From contig NC_080561.1 of NCBI RefSeq assembly GCF_030253575.1, positions 34,185,564-34,249,563 of the forward strand: DNA of 64,000 nt, read 5' to 3'. The notes under the pieces are model-generated. The model saw nothing but the letters and a program-made list of their open reading frames with translations. It had not been told where the DNA came from and did not search any database. Origin of the DNA: Rhododendron vialii (lineage: Eukaryota; Streptophyta; Magnoliopsida; Ericales; Ericaceae). This document shows, one piece after another, positions 45,730 to 58,685 of the stretch (positions are counted from its first letter, which is position 1; every line of letters starts with the position of its first letter). Position numbers and translations under genes: made by a program.

Positions 45730-48060
45730 AATGGACCCCTCAATTAAATTAGTATCATTGGCCATGCTGGAACTCCACGTACCAATCTGCCAACTCATAT
45801 GCCAATTTTGCCATAGTAACGCCCATTACAATGATAACCCTCCAAATACCTACAACACAAAATAAACCCATAAAACTCTAAATAATAATATAAATAGACG
45901 TAACAATGATAAATTAGAGGGCGCGTATGTAAATATTTACGCGCCTATCACACCCCTCAACTTACATTTTGCTAGTCCTGAGCAAAGAAAATAAAATGCA
46001 ACTAAAGAACACAAACAAAAATCGATAGTTCTTTTAAACCCCCAGGCGGCCCCGGTAGGATGAGTGAAGTCTCGTGAGGGTTTTCAACAGTGATCACCCA
46101 CAAAACATCGTGAATCCTCTTCACATGAAACCCGAAAACATGTAAGACAGCTCAATGATAGCTCAAGCAAAGAATATGAAGCCATCGCAAAGAGATAAGG
46201 ACATAAGCAGTTCTAGATACTATCAAGTCATAAAAATGAGTCATGACACCTATACACAAGTGAAAAATAACCAAAAGTTCTCTTCGGACCGAGTCTCGAC
46301 TTAAAATCTCACCGTGTCATGCACTCAACAAATGAAATCACTCGAAACAAAGTGCATATTACACTCAATATGTGCAGGCAGACGTTATATAAATGAAAGC
46401 AAAATACTTCTGCACATAATGACACAAAAAGAACGCTCTATAAAGTGGACACACGATCTCATGAAAGGAATACCAAGTGTTGAAAACTCTCTCTATCCAC
46501 CAATTCATAGCCCATTGCCCCTAGGATCAAATAGGACTTCAATTTTGGTGATAACGTTAGGTAAGGGAAAGTATTTCAAGGTTAGGGTAAAATATTCAAG
46601 TGTCCGAGAATAGGCCAACAACTGCTCACATAGGGCAAATATAACAATGCGTGCCCTCTTTTTTTCTTTAATTTTTTTTCCTTCTTATCAACTCCACCAC
46701 ATCTCTCTTTCCTACCTTTAACACAATCCCACATTAAGAACAAGTGTATCTCATTTTAACAATAAGTTGGTGTCTTCCCTTTTTGTTTTTTTTTTTAATT
46801 CCTTACAAGCCCATTCTTTTGTTGTTGTTTTTTTTTTTTTTTTCTATTTTTGAATGGGAAAGATCACCACCAGTCAAGCATAATTCTCAACTCCACTCAT
46901 CTCCTTTTTTTCTCAATAACTCACCTTCACATCATTAACTAGCCGTTTTCAAGACACAATATAGATGGCGGAGCTCAACAAGAGAATGGTTATTATGCAA
47001 GAGGCTCAAATAGGCTTACAAGGGATAAATGTATGAAAGGAATAAACTAACCTGCTCAAAATAGCAAAGATGGCCTATAATCCTCTTCAATGGGCAACAC
47101 AACCATGCAACTTTCCAAACTCAAGAGATAAGTAGGCAATTCAAAACATTTCCAGCACTCGACGACAAAAATAATGAAGGAAACAAACTGCCGATCGAGG
47201 GACTAAAAGAAGGAAACCTTACTGGAATGTCAACCCAACTAAACAGGGAACTACTTTTTCGCCTTTTACTGAACCCGTGTCATGAATTTAAGATCGGAAC
47301 ACAAAACAGATACCATAGCTGCAACAAAATAAGACAAACCTTTTGGATCAATGATAATTCACTAATTAGATAAATTTATGCAGTCTGTACCGTACTTGTA
47401 TTTTCACACTAAATTAACCATCAAACAAGAACAGAATCAAGTTAAGGACCTTGATTTATGGAGTTTATAATATCCAAAACACTTCCACTTGGCCAAAATA
47501 ACGATAAACATTACCGAAACAAAAGGATCCTATCACAAGGCCCCTTGCCAGTCCCCAGGAGTTAAGGGTATTTACATGAGGCAGGTAATGTTGGCATCCA
47601 CAGGGTATTTACAAGAACAGAATCAAGTCGCCAAGTTTTGTTTAGAGGACTCCATAGCCTGTATTCAAGCTATCCATGTCTAATGTCTAACTCTCCATGC
47701 TTCTTAGCTTCTCAAATTTTATCTCGAGCTGTGAGGTGGACTTTCTGCATATGTTTTCAAATTTTATCTCAAATTTGAAAAGCTTTACAACACCGGATTT
47801 TCGTCACCAATTTAATTCAGTGCTTACTGGAATATATGTGAATCATTCTACATTGTTGAAAACACTAAAAAGAGCCAAAGTTAGCGTGAATTCCATATTT
47901 TCATGCAGGCATAGAATAAAATGAAAATCTTGTCATAACAAGGGTTGATGAACGAACCACTTGGGTTCGAGGTTGTATTCATTTATCTTAAAAAGAGGAA
48001 TCGAAAAAGTAATATTTGTATGTATTCATTTAAAACTCTTTTTTAGATTCCCATCAATCC
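45730..48060. other. spacer, counterpart of 15545-17880
   Basis: This holds the same possible gypsy-type remnant (CACCCCTCAACTTACATTTTGC) and a single partial copy of direct repeat A/B near 47185. Unit 2 has about 150 bp near 47325-47490 replaced or absent in unit 1. No gene was recognised. Confidence 0.4.
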
Positions 48061-48785
48061 TATGACCCTACATATACGTTTCGGACCCTCTAAAGATGAC
48101 CGGACGCGTTCATTTTTTGTCGGGTAAGTGGAGCCGTTCATTTAGTTTAAAATATTTTTTTTAGGATTCCCGTAAAATATCAGCTTAGTCAAATATCAAT
48201 AACGACGTTTACGTAGCACCCAACTTTGACTCAAAATTCAGGTCTGGACTTGCAAAGTTGAATGTATTGTAAACAGTCTTACCGATATCCGACTAAGCTA
48301 ATCTTTTATATAAAGCTTGTCAAAATATTTTAAACAAAATGAGCGATCCTGATCATTTTTTAAGACTCGTGATAGGTCCAAAACGGATTGTGTGGGATCA
48401 AATGTACACTGAGTTGAGTGGGATCCACCTCGGACTTCTATACAAATGATTTGAACCTTGCATTTTATTAAAATAGCTTTTAGAATGTTGTTGTAAAAAA
48501 AATTTAGTTCAAATTGAGTACCGGTAAGATCTTATCAATTTTTTTAACTTTTGACTCCTGTAAATTCAGAAACCAAAAATCGACTTAGGACCCTTAAAAT
48601 AATATTTTGGACAAATTGAATTGCTCGGATCAATTGTGTAAAACCTCGATGCACGTCCCGCCGGTGTAAACTTGGTGCACTCAATGATTTTCCCACTCAA
48701 TTAAGTCCCGCCGCCCTAGCTTCTGTTGCGTATATATATATATCCCTATAACCTCCTTTGTCAATTTTCGAACGTAGTATCACAC

Positions 48786-48860
<75 letters not shown>

Positions 48861-48863
48861 AAC
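48060..48863 (+). promoter_or_regulatory. upstream region and leader of the NAC gene, unit 2
   Basis: This comprises the hairpin (48090-48370), a TATA tract at 48731-48743, and a leader dominated by (GA)34 at 48791-48858, five bases before the ATG. No upstream ATG lies between the TATA tract and the start, so start choice is clear. Confidence 0.65.
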
Positions 48864-49682
48864 ATGACTGTACCAAAAGGCTATCACTTTGCGCCTACAG
48901 ATCAAGAACTCCTTCTAAAATATCTCGACAAGAAGTGTTCCAACGAAGCCCTGCCTTGTGACGTCGTTATCGATCGTGAGATTTATGGCGACAAAGCCCC
49001 GTGGCAGATTTTTACGGACGAAGAAGAAGACCCATGGGAGATATCCAAAACCAAAGACAAGAAGACAGATTTATGGAAGACAGAAGGTACAATCTACGTT
49101 TTCACGACCTTGATCAAGGCCAGCCAAAACAGGATTGCCAGAAAAGCCGGTTGTGGCTCATGGCATGGAGAGACGGCTCGTGAAGAAGTTAAGAACGGTA
49201 AATGTGCAATAGGGTACAAGACAACGTTGTACTTTGAGATTGCCGCCGACGAACCTATTGCAATGGACGGGCCTGTGAAAAAAGGCCATTGGATCATGCA
49301 AGAGTACTCTCTCCATGATAGCAATACTGATAAAAGTAAAGGCAAATATGTTCTTTGCAGGATAAAAAGATTCGACACAAAGTACACCAAGATTTCTCCG
49401 AAAAAAAGAAAGATTGTTGAGGCTGCCACTACTGATAATGACCTTGTAGTTCCGAAATCCGCAAAGCGTCCGAAATCTGCAAAGCGTGTTAGACCTGAGG
49501 TTATGCAAGAAAAGAAGATGGAGTGTGTTATTACTGCGACACCGGATACAGAAGTTGTTCCCTTCTCAAAAGATCAACAATTTGTGCAAGATCAGAATTT
49601 TCTAATGAGTGATGATGCGAATGAGTTAACCATTGAAGAACTTGAAGCTATTTGGGAACAGGAGGAGCAAGTGGCATTGTGA
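48864..49682 (+). CDS. NAC-domain transcription factor, divergent, unit 2
   Basis: Predicted 272 residues; the sister of 18704-19558. The five NAC subdomains are all present with the same GSWHGET replacement in subdomain C. I see six amino-acid changes in the shared part (near positions 10, 26, 51, 151, 172 and 180), several in or near the DNA-binding domain. After EQEEQ the protein ends VAL, because a 14-bp deletion removes AAAGTTGTTCACCT-like sequence and shifts the frame; unit 1 continues ESCSPWHCDNSALVH. The short acidic tail with ELTIEELEAIWE remains. It is intronless, like its sister. Which C terminus is ancestral cannot be decided from the window. Confidence 0.93.
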   Translation: MTVPKGYHFAPTDQELLLKYLDKKCSNEALPCDVVIDREIYGDKAPWQIFTDEEEDPWEISKTKDKKTDLWKTEGTIYVFTTLIKASQNRIARKAGCGSWHGETAREEVKNGKCAIGYKTTLYFEIAADEPIAMDGPVKKGHWIMQEYSLHDSNTDKSKGKYVLCRIKRFDTKYTKISPKKRKIVEAATTDNDLVVPKSAKRPKSAKRVRPEVMQEKKMECVITATPDTEVVPFSKDQQFVQDQNFLMSDDANELTIEELEAIWEQEEQVAL

Positions 49683-51817
49683 TAATTCTGCACTAGTTCA
49701 TTGAAACGATTCGTTGTTCATTTTTAAGTACTCTAAATTTCAACAAACTGCAGAAATGATAGTTTAAATGTTGATTGTTTTTTTATTTATTTATCAATTA
49801 AGAGTTTTCTATACCTTTGAATGTAAGGGCCTCTTCCATCAGCCTATTGGTTTGCTTCTGTTGTACGTCGTGTACTACACAATCTCTCCATGGAGGCACG
49901 CATTCGACATTTGAAATATCAACTGATTTTCTCCTTGTTAAATGTTTGCCATCTATTTAGTTTGGAAAGTATGGTTCATAAAGCTATTGCGGGACATAAT
50001 TTCAGCTTGTGGTTAGTGAAATGTAAAGGTATTTTAACTTAAGATGAGATGATACAAAGAGGTCACTGTGTCATTTATATTTACCATTGTGGTTTATGCC
50101 AACATGGGTGCAGCTAGAATTTAGTAGAAAACCCATCACCAGCTTGCCAACGAGTTCCTCTTCGTAGTAGCTCCTGGCCTCTCTCGACCCTTTCTCCACG
50201 AAAAACACACCTTAGAAGCATTTATTTCCTAGATGTTCTGCCCCTCCCCTTGTACTTGCGTCTAAAGACCCACAAACTCATTTTCTTGCACAAGTTGCCA
50301 ACCCAGTTATGTTAAGAAGACTTTATAGCTTGTATTCAAGCCATCCATGTCTAATGCCCATCACACATTACTCTTAGGTTCACAGATCTCATCTCAGGAT
50401 ATGAGGAGGATATTCTGCTTGCGTTCGTCTTTTTCCTCTAAGAAATGAATGCTACAGCCTTATGAATCTATTGTTTTCTGCATAACATAAGCTAAGAGTT
50501 GATCGATGACACCCACCTGTGAAGCCTGTACGTAGACCCCTTGGGACTGAATTCCCGCTCTTTATCTCGGTGACCATTTGGCTTGCGTGTGTGTTTTGGG
50601 AGGGGGAATGAAAAACAAAAGAAATTGGAGCTATAGATGTTAGTTTATTAGTAGTTCATTTTGCCCATTCACTATTTCATTTGTAATTAATCAGAATTTC
50701 AAGTAACTGCTGATATGATAATTCGAATAATGCGATTTTTTTAGAAGTTATGTTTTTGCTTTGGAATGTAGAGCTGCTTCTATTTGCTTGATGGTTTGCT
50801 TCTTTTGTACGGTATGTGGTACACAATCGCTGCATAGAGGCATGCATTCAACATTTTAAAATAGCCACTGAATTTCTCTTTCTGAAATGTTCACTGTCAG
50901 TTTATTCTTGGACACAATTTCAGGTTGAACATCTTTGACTTACGTTCAGATGATGCAAAGGGATAGGAAGGAGTCACTGTGTAATTTAATTCTTCATGGT
51001 AGTTTATGCCAACAAGATGTGGTTACAGATGAATTTGGTGGCAATCATGACATAAATGGAATGAGGCTGTTGAGAGGGCAGCAGCAACAATGTATGCGTA
51101 GATGCTGGTCCGTATTAACAAGAAGAAAGATTGCAGCTTGAAGCCAAATATTTCACTATTAGGGGCTGCAAAATTTTTCCTAAATGCTCCTCAAAACCAA
51201 GTAACAAGCAAGACAAAAATAGACCCGTGACGACAAAAACAGATATCAAACCTACAGCATTTGCAGCCAGGATTCTTGACGGTTCACCACATACACATAT
51301 CAAAAACACCACAGCTAAAGCAGAAACTTGGTAGATGTTTCGCAAAGGCTCCCAAATTCTCCTATTTTCCTCATAAGATAAAACCTTGTGTCAGATTCTA
51401 TACAAGCTCTAATGAAACTAACGATGTTCAAAATAACAATAGCTTTAAAAGTAACAATAACACACTTTTGAAGTTCTAATAGGTATTCACGGAAAAGCTT
51501 TAAAATTTACGAAAGCTACCCCGCCGTGTCCCCATATGTGTCCCCGCCGTGTCCCCATGTCTCAAGCTTGTTCCACCATAAAGAAAATTAAAATTAAAAA
51601 AGTATTTTGGCTTCTCCCTAGTGTGTTGCGTGATCCCAAACTGTCCGATACAGATATGGAGACTCGTAGGTGTGTCGGTGCTTCATAGGCCAGCTCTAAC
51701 TCCAATATTCAATTACAGAAACCCATACCAAGTATCGTGCAGCTGAACCTAAGATGAAAACACGTGCCTACAACAAGATTTATATGCATGTTTTTGTGTG
51801 AATATATGTGTGTGCGC

Positions 51818-51852
<35 letters not shown>

Positions 51853-51855
51853 GAT

Positions 51856-51892
<37 letters not shown>

Positions 51893-51893
51893 A

Positions 51894-51978
<85 letters not shown>

Positions 51979-53556
51979 AAAGTAGGCACATTGTTAGAAG
52001 GCATTTTTTGCTTATGATTAGAAGGCTTCACTTATTTACCAAACAGAATTTCCTCAACTAGTGAAGATGAGTTCGTAAAGCTCTGTTTGTAGCCTAAGGC
52101 TAGCAAATCCTTAAGGAGAATGGATCACTGATTAACTTGCACAAACAGATTAGTCAGGAAGTTCATTACAGGTTAGGGAATCTACCATCCACCGCCAACT
52201 AATAGACCTTTTCAAAACAGTTGGACTCCATCTTCACTTTACACAACATTGAGTTAACAGAACTTTATAAGATTTATAGGCCAATGTGTCAAGTTCTCCT
52301 ATGAGATCAAAGGCATAACTACTACCAAAGGGATAGATCAAAGACAATCCTAATAAATGGGGGACATGGTTCTTCCGTCTACAGACCTCAACAGTTAGTG
52401 TGAACATTATATGCATCTGCACTTTTGTTTTCATACTCTTTAGCTAAGTTCCAAATCATCTCCGCACACAGCTTTCTGAGAATTCATTCATCTCCAAAAC
52501 ATCGCCACTACAATCATGAAGTCCACACAAACAATAACAAGAAGAACCTTTACCTCAGACTGAGAATTCTGGATAAACTGCAACCTATCTAAATGTCCAC
52601 ATATAGTCCATGTCCATCGTAGCCCCTAATACCAAGTTAATGGTAACAAGGTAACCTAACGATGATCCTCGCTTGCACAGAATCTATTCAGTAAGATAAA
52701 AAAAAAAAATGCTCATATAATTCCCTTTTCTTTTAATTCAGCAGGTGGTAATACATTTTAAATTAACCAGTTGAAAAAACTAAACAGCTTGGCTGTTGGA
52801 ACTCCTTGCAATCCACAGAAACCTAAAATTGCCAGCTAGTGTGCTTGGCCAAGAAATTGTGTCATCATTCATTTACACTTGTGAAAACACGGACAACCTA
52901 TGTGACAAATTAGGTTGTCATGCCTTTCATTGCTATTGAGATTCAACTTTCTTTTCAGTTACCAGAGAAAGGTCTTTTGGTGTTCAACTTAGTATAATTA
53001 GGTAAATCCTGTACCAACAAATGTTGCCATCTGCCATCTGTTCAATCTCACAAGAACTGATAATTTCTTCTACTAAGCTAAACAAGGTTAACAGAGCAAT
53101 TCAGTCAGGCAATTATCACGATTCACATGCCACGTGGCTAATGATGCACACCTGCAATCAATTGACTAATGTCTATTTGATCTGCCACATCACTGCTCAA
53201 ACAATGTGGATAATGAAATGATATTATACCGACTAAAGATAATTGGAAGTCCAAATAGAACTTTGATTTCCTATTTGGATAGTGAAGTTTTGACTCACAA
53301 GTTGCAACTCTATCTACGACCTCGAACATAAATCCCAATAGATGACTTGCATGACAACTGACGGGCTACTCCTACAGCCTACAACCGAATAACTAAAAAG
53401 CAAATCCCCACTTTTGTTCCTAACCCCATATTGGGCTTGGCTCGAAACCAAGCAATCTCCAAAATATTGCATTCTGCATCTTGATGAGCCAAAAGGAGAT
53501 ATGTGTACAAAAGTTTCAGTCTTTGACCATGCAAAATAGAGTTTATAAATACTTGC
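49683..53556. other. NAC 3' flank (duplicated) and spacer
   Basis: Counterpart of 19559-23705. The tandem 3'-flank repeat is present (49740-50110 and 50640-51020), with the empty target site TTAATTCTT at about 50986-50994. A compound (TG)n(TA)n(GA)n tract at 51806-51976 is about twice the unit-1 length. No further gene or cofactor B exon was found. Confidence 0.55.
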
Positions 53557-55159
53557 CATCAAGTTTATCGTAGGCTTCTTCAGATATTTTGTATTTCTCT
53601 ACAAGTGACGTGTCTTCTAGCCAGCCGCCAGAGGTAACTGATGATGGATCGAAATCAATAACATGCAATCGATACCTATAGCATAATAGAGATAAGCCAG
53701 TTATCTAACGAAACCATGGACCTATTTGCATACGATTTGCCAAAAGTATACTTCTAAGAAAACAACAAAAAAACAAAGAAGAAAGAAAGAAATCAAATAA
53801 TGCAACACAAAGTAATGAGTGCTATTGGTTAACACAACACATTTCAAGGCACGACCTAATATTTCATTGTAATGCACCTTAAGCAACGATAGTAAACAAG
53901 GAACAAACTCTTCAATGAAAATAAAACTAGTCCACCCATGTATTGGGTATATCACAACTTCAGCGTCGAGAATTTATCCAAGCAGCATAAAAAACAGCTT
54001 GACACAGCGAGGAAAGCAGGGGAAAACAGCCGATCAACAAAAAAGCTGGGGAAAACAGCTTTGAAAAGAAACAGGAAAAATGAACGCGAGAGCATTTAAA
54101 GATATATTCCTTAAATGGATTTTCATTTTTGGAAATGATTTTCACACTCTTCTCTCTCTCTCTCTCTCTCTCTCTAAATATATATAAATATCATATATAT
54201 CCATACGTATGTACATTTATATGAGTGTATCCATAAATCCAAAATGCCTATCATCTTTTCTGCATATCTATGTCTATATGTGAAACCTATGAACACAAAT
54301 CTAAAGATCACGTAGAATGCGTAAACCAAACTAAGACAACAATAGAGAGAACTGGTTCGAATACTGCAAAATTAAATTAGGGCAAATCGGAGGTTCCACA
54401 AACTTCCTGCATATTTAACGAAACGAGCATCGCATAGGGTTGGCATTTAATAAGTCCCATATCGTTGTAGATGCTGGAATGCAAACTTCCTACTGATGTT
54501 AACAACATAGAACATCCATAAGTGCCTCATAACAGTAATAGAGCAAAGCAACTAGCACTGCATAAATCAAAATATGCAGAGTCACTTCTCACAACATAAT
54601 GCTTCTATTACAGATCAAAAGAACACTACAAAAGCATAGTCAACTAACCCGTCCTGTGGAGAATAAAAACCAAGAGGCCTCGAGTTATCACTTAATTCTG
54701 AAATTTTGGCACCCATGTCATCATATAGCTCAAGTCCCATTGAATTAACAGAAGTACCACATTTTTTCCACATCTTTTCCTTCACGGCTTTGACTGTCAA
54801 CTGTCAGAGAAGTAACAAAACTTGGTCACAGAACACATTGCAAGTAGAGCAAGTAAGCTAGTTTCGTGTGTCAAACAAAACCCCCCCTCAAAAGTAAATC
54901 AAAGAGCATATTCAAACAAATTGCTAAATGCCAAATACACTATGAAAACACTACAAGTTAATGCAGCATATGAGCAAAATGCAACCTAGCAAACTAAAGC
55001 CAGTGGACTTGAAGAACAATGCACATTTCAACATTGAAAATCGGTTATGTTCAGTACCTGAAGAGAAAAGCGAACATCAGTAGAGAAGCTCTTGAGGTTG
55101 GAATGTGTAATGCGTAAAAGAACTGACTCGTCCCCTTGAATCTGTAAGCGAGACCCCAT
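53557..55159 (-). pseudogene. TFCB: tubulin-folding cofactor B, exons 1-3 only, unit 2
   Basis: Exon 1 is 55058-55159, exon 2 is 54649-54800 and exon 3 is 53557-53675, with the same lengths (102, 152, 119 nt) and phases as unit 1. The encoded ubiquitin-like domain fragment is unchanged as far as I can see. Exon 3 is again followed by GCAAGT. Intron 2 has a shorter CT tract. The CAP-Gly half is missing here too, so truncation happened before the tandem duplication. Undamaged exons with no downstream half suggest recent truncation or a still-transcribed fragment. Confidence 0.87.
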
Positions 55160-55568
55160 GGCCTTGAAACTCAACCTCCGTGTGTTCTCCCCAACTTCTA
55201 TAGCAAGTGACGTTTTCTTGTCACGTAATTGGGCCCTTTATCGTTTTATCTGGTCATACATACACATATGCATATTATCTACAATGACTAACTGGTTGAC
55301 TAAAATTGAACAACTGCATATTCTTCTCAGTACATGATTGTTGAGGTTTTACGTGGAAGTTATTTCCACGTGAAAGATATCAAAAGTGCAATTGAATAAA
55401 CATCGCATCATCTTTTAGTGCTTGGTTGAATGTCACAAACTTTCAGGTGTTTGGAGCACAGCAACAACAGCAGCGCATAAAATTAACGAGTACGATCTCC
55501 CAGTCCAAAAAGGGAATTAATACAAGCTAAAATTAACAAGGATAACTACCCTGATTTTGAAGCCAAAC

Positions 55569-55806
55569 AACTTTTCTTTTTTTGACAGCTCAGGTGTTCG
55601 AGCCAGCTTAAGCATACTTCAACTAATCCTATGGACCAATCCCACCGTCTATTAGCGGGGGCCAATTAAATCCCACTGGCTGCTAGCAGGAGCCAGTTAA
55701 AACCAAGGCACAACTCCGTATGGACTCACCCCAAAGGAGTTGATGGCACCTTAGGAGAGCAAACCCTAAGTCCTGGGTTTGACCACTAGGCCAACCCCTT
55801 GGATTC
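55569..55806 (-). mobile_element. tRNA-derived SINE, unit 2
   Basis: Same insertion as 25740-25977, 238 bp, flanked by AAGCCAAAC at 55560-55568 and 55807-55815. Confidence 0.82.
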
Positions 55807-55815
55807 AAGCCAAAC

Positions 55816-57203
55816 TAGTTTGCAATGGCTTTAAAGATGAAAAGCGATATTACTGATATGGAAGGCTGAATTTTGAAACCAACCCATTTAGCACATTTAT
55901 AAATGCAAAGCAAGACACGAGATCAATGAATGACTTTGCCCTCAAGCTCATCCAAAAGGAAAAAATAGTAGACAAATCTGTATCGCGTCGGTTAGATGAG
56001 AATTGGTAGTACAAAGGTAGAAGGAAAGCAACTGAATGATTAATAAAATGCCAAACAAATATCCGAAATTTTTGCAGAAATTATGAAGAAAAAAAGCCTA
56101 ATTAAGTAATTATAGATCTTGAGAGAGAGAGAGAGGGGACCTGTTGGGATTTTGATTAGCTTCGAGCCATTCGGATTCGTGAGATCTCTTTGAAATTCTT
56201 TCCCTGCTTTTGGTGGGAAGTGGGAGCAGGAAAGGGAAAAAAAGAAAAAAGAAAAAAAAAAGACGGTTTTTTTTTTTTAAAAAACAGCGTCGTTTTTTGG
56301 GTTTAAGAACCCCTGGGGAATGTACGGACGTTTTTAGGGCCTAGAATAATCGGATCTGTTCATTTTTTAGAACGGGTAGAAAATTTTGATTTTACAAAAA
56401 ATTATGTTAATCGGATACCAACTAGTATCTCATCGAGGTGAATTTAACTTCGTAAAAATTGGTTTGGCCACGTTGAATTAAACCCACCGTATTGGACTCC
56501 TTGAGCCTATGTCGGGTTCATTACTTCATTTCGTTAATAGAAGGGAAAATGACTTTAAGCACGCCAAAAAATCATGTCGGTCTAATAAATCTCAACACAT
56601 AACTCTTGAGACCCCATATTGTTTTACAAGATATTCTAACTTTGTTCCACAGAAATCATATTTTTCAACTATCAAATAGGCATGATTTTTGTCGAACTCG
56701 AATCGAGCTTTAAGAATAAAAATTTCTGATAATCAAAACAGACACGAAAAGATATCACAAAGAGCCCTACCAAGACGGTTCGTTCTTTTAATTCATGTAT
56801 AAGAGGGGTACTTTTACAAGAGATTATTCTGTATTTCAGGAGCAATGATCCTCTTCCACACAAAAGTATGTGAAGTCCATGCGCCAAACACTTTTGTGAG
56901 AAGAAGAAGCATTGCTCCCGAAACACAAATAATTTTCTTTCTTTTTTTTTTTTTCAAAACACATTAGAAATTTATTAATATCAATAAGGATTATAACCTA
57001 CCTTGTGTCTCTAATACGGATTTTCCTCTAACATTAATGTCAAGCAGTAGAGGAAACATGGCTAAACATTTGTGATGGGGGGTTGATGGAAAGAGGACTC
57101 AGGGGAGGTGCTGCCCCAAGCGCGTTGTCTTCCGTGTTGTGCCCCAAAACAACGTCGTTTTTGGGGCTGGGAGGATACAAGCTGCATGTTAGCCCATGAC
57201 GGC
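55816..57203. other. end of unit 2; no gene recognised
   Basis: Counterpart of 25987-27389, with a short GA tract at 56121-56135. Homology ends at CATGACGGC (57203). Confidence 0.5.
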
Positions 57204-57205
57204 CT

Positions 57206-57353
57206 TGTCACACCCCAAAATGAGAAGTGACCGGCCGTGAACCACAAGGCCAGCTCATGAAACACGCAGCCTAAAATAAAATAAGTCGTTGATCAATAAA
57301 TATTTTTTTGTCATTAAATAAATTCCAATCATAAGCATGGGGCACAAACATCC
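57206..57353. mobile_element. start of a gypsy-like LTR, interrupted
   Basis: TGTCACACCCCAAAATGAGAAG begins 3 bp after the end of unit 2. TGTCACACC is a common start of plant gypsy LTRs of the Tekay/Del type (family knowledge). Only about 148 bp are visible before the Sirevirus LTR at 57354, so the assignment is tentative. Confidence 0.5.
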
Positions 57354-58401
57354 TGTTACCCAAATTATGCAACCTAGAGGGGGGGTGAATAGGATTGCTA
57401 GTAATAATTACCAATAAAAATTTATCTCTAACAATATATGCAAACAATAAGTATGCAATCAAAATAGAGAGATAGAGAGATAGAACCCGTTTATAGTGGT
57501 TCGGTCCGGATTTGTCCACGGTCCGGCCCTACTCCACTTCTCCTCAAGCAATTACTTGAAGGTTAGACTAATCTTTAAAAGATTACAACTTGTAAGTCTT
57601 GCGGGTGCTTACAAGAACCGAATGCCTCTAGCTTTCCCGAGGAGCTAGCACAACCGCAAGAATTTTCTCCGAAAACTTCTCAAAAACAATAACACCCAAA
57701 TTCCAACCCGAATTTGGTCTTCTAAGCTTTCAAGTGTTTGACTCAAACACTCACTTAGGAAATACAAGTATGTGAAGAAGGTATGAAAATTATCGCTCAC
57801 GACTTGTACAAATTTTCTCTCAAGAATAATATGAAAGTGGAAGAACAATGAGAATTTTTGGCTTTGATCTTTTGAGAATTTGCTCTTGCAATAATATGGA
57901 ATGTTGTAGCTTGTGTATGTGTTCATTAATGAGTTCTTGATGCCTTATATAGCCATCCATATGCTTCCTAGCCGTTGGAAACTAGCCGTTGGAACTAGCC
58001 GTTGGAAACTAGCCGTTTGAAACTAGCCGTTGGAAACTAGCCGTTTGAAACTAGCCGTTGGAAACTAGCCGTTTGATAGAGTGGTCATCCGGGTGGTCGT
58101 CCGGTTGTCACAGCTTTCTGTTCAGACAGCCGGCTTGTCAGCCGGTTCGTCAACCTGTGGCTCACAATTTCATCTAAACCGTTAAAGCATGTATTGAGCT
58201 CAATAGAGTCTTTGTAAATATAAATCATGAATCCAAGAGACTTTATGCTATATTTCAAGGTCACGAAAATATTTAATTCGGGAATCGACTTTTCGATAAT
58301 TTTGTATTTGCCGAATAAAAATATCATTGAATTAATCATCAAAATAATTAATAGAGATGCATATAAATTTTCACAAATTATAATGCATACATTTTTCAAC
58401 A
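57354..58401 (-). repeat. 3' LTR of the Sirevirus, 1048 bp
   Basis: On the - strand it starts TGTTGAAAAATG directly after the polypurine tract and ends GGGTAACA. TGTT and AACA are the short terminal inverted repeat. A TATA box GGCTATATAAGG is at 57943-57954 (- strand), about 450 bp into the LTR, placing the U3/R border near 57915. U3 contains eight tandem copies of CTAGCCGTT(T/G)GAAA at 57968-58078. Confidence 0.9.
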
Positions 58402-58416
58402 ATCTCCCCCTTTTTG
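58402..58416 (-). promoter_or_regulatory. polypurine tract for plus-strand priming
   Basis: AAAAAGGGGGAGAT directly precedes the LTR on the - strand. Similar tracts occur at 58462-58474, 58595-58606 and 59255-59264. Sireviruses are known for several such tracts. Confidence 0.85.
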
Positions 58417-58685
58417 ATGATGACACAAAATGATAGTTTTTATTCAAGTAGGAGTTATGCCAATCTCCCCCTTAATACATGCACCAAAGCAGTTATCTAT
58501 GATCAACGAGTAATAGCAATAATCATCAGATCATAGCAAGCAATTTTTTAAATTTGCCCAAAATGGCAAGATAGATCAATTAAAACTTGGCTTTTTCTCC
58601 CCCTGTGACATCATAAAAAAAACTAAAAAGAGAAAAACAATAGGGCCATGGTTCCAGCACCATGCCGCTCTTGCCCTGTAGCACT

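Larger units (their letters stand above)
27390..57203. repeat. tandem segmental duplication, unit 2
   Basis: This is the direct copy of 1992-27389. It contains extra insertions at 31923-35692 and 43179-45720, and lacks the three unit-1 MITEs. In the aligned NAC coding sequence I counted about 12 base differences in roughly 800 bp, so the duplication is fairly recent, though not newborn. Confidence 0.95.

Noticed and set aside
51780..52031. Frames rich in SLSLSL or REREREY in the TG/TA/GA tract
   Set aside because: Pure microsatellite translation.
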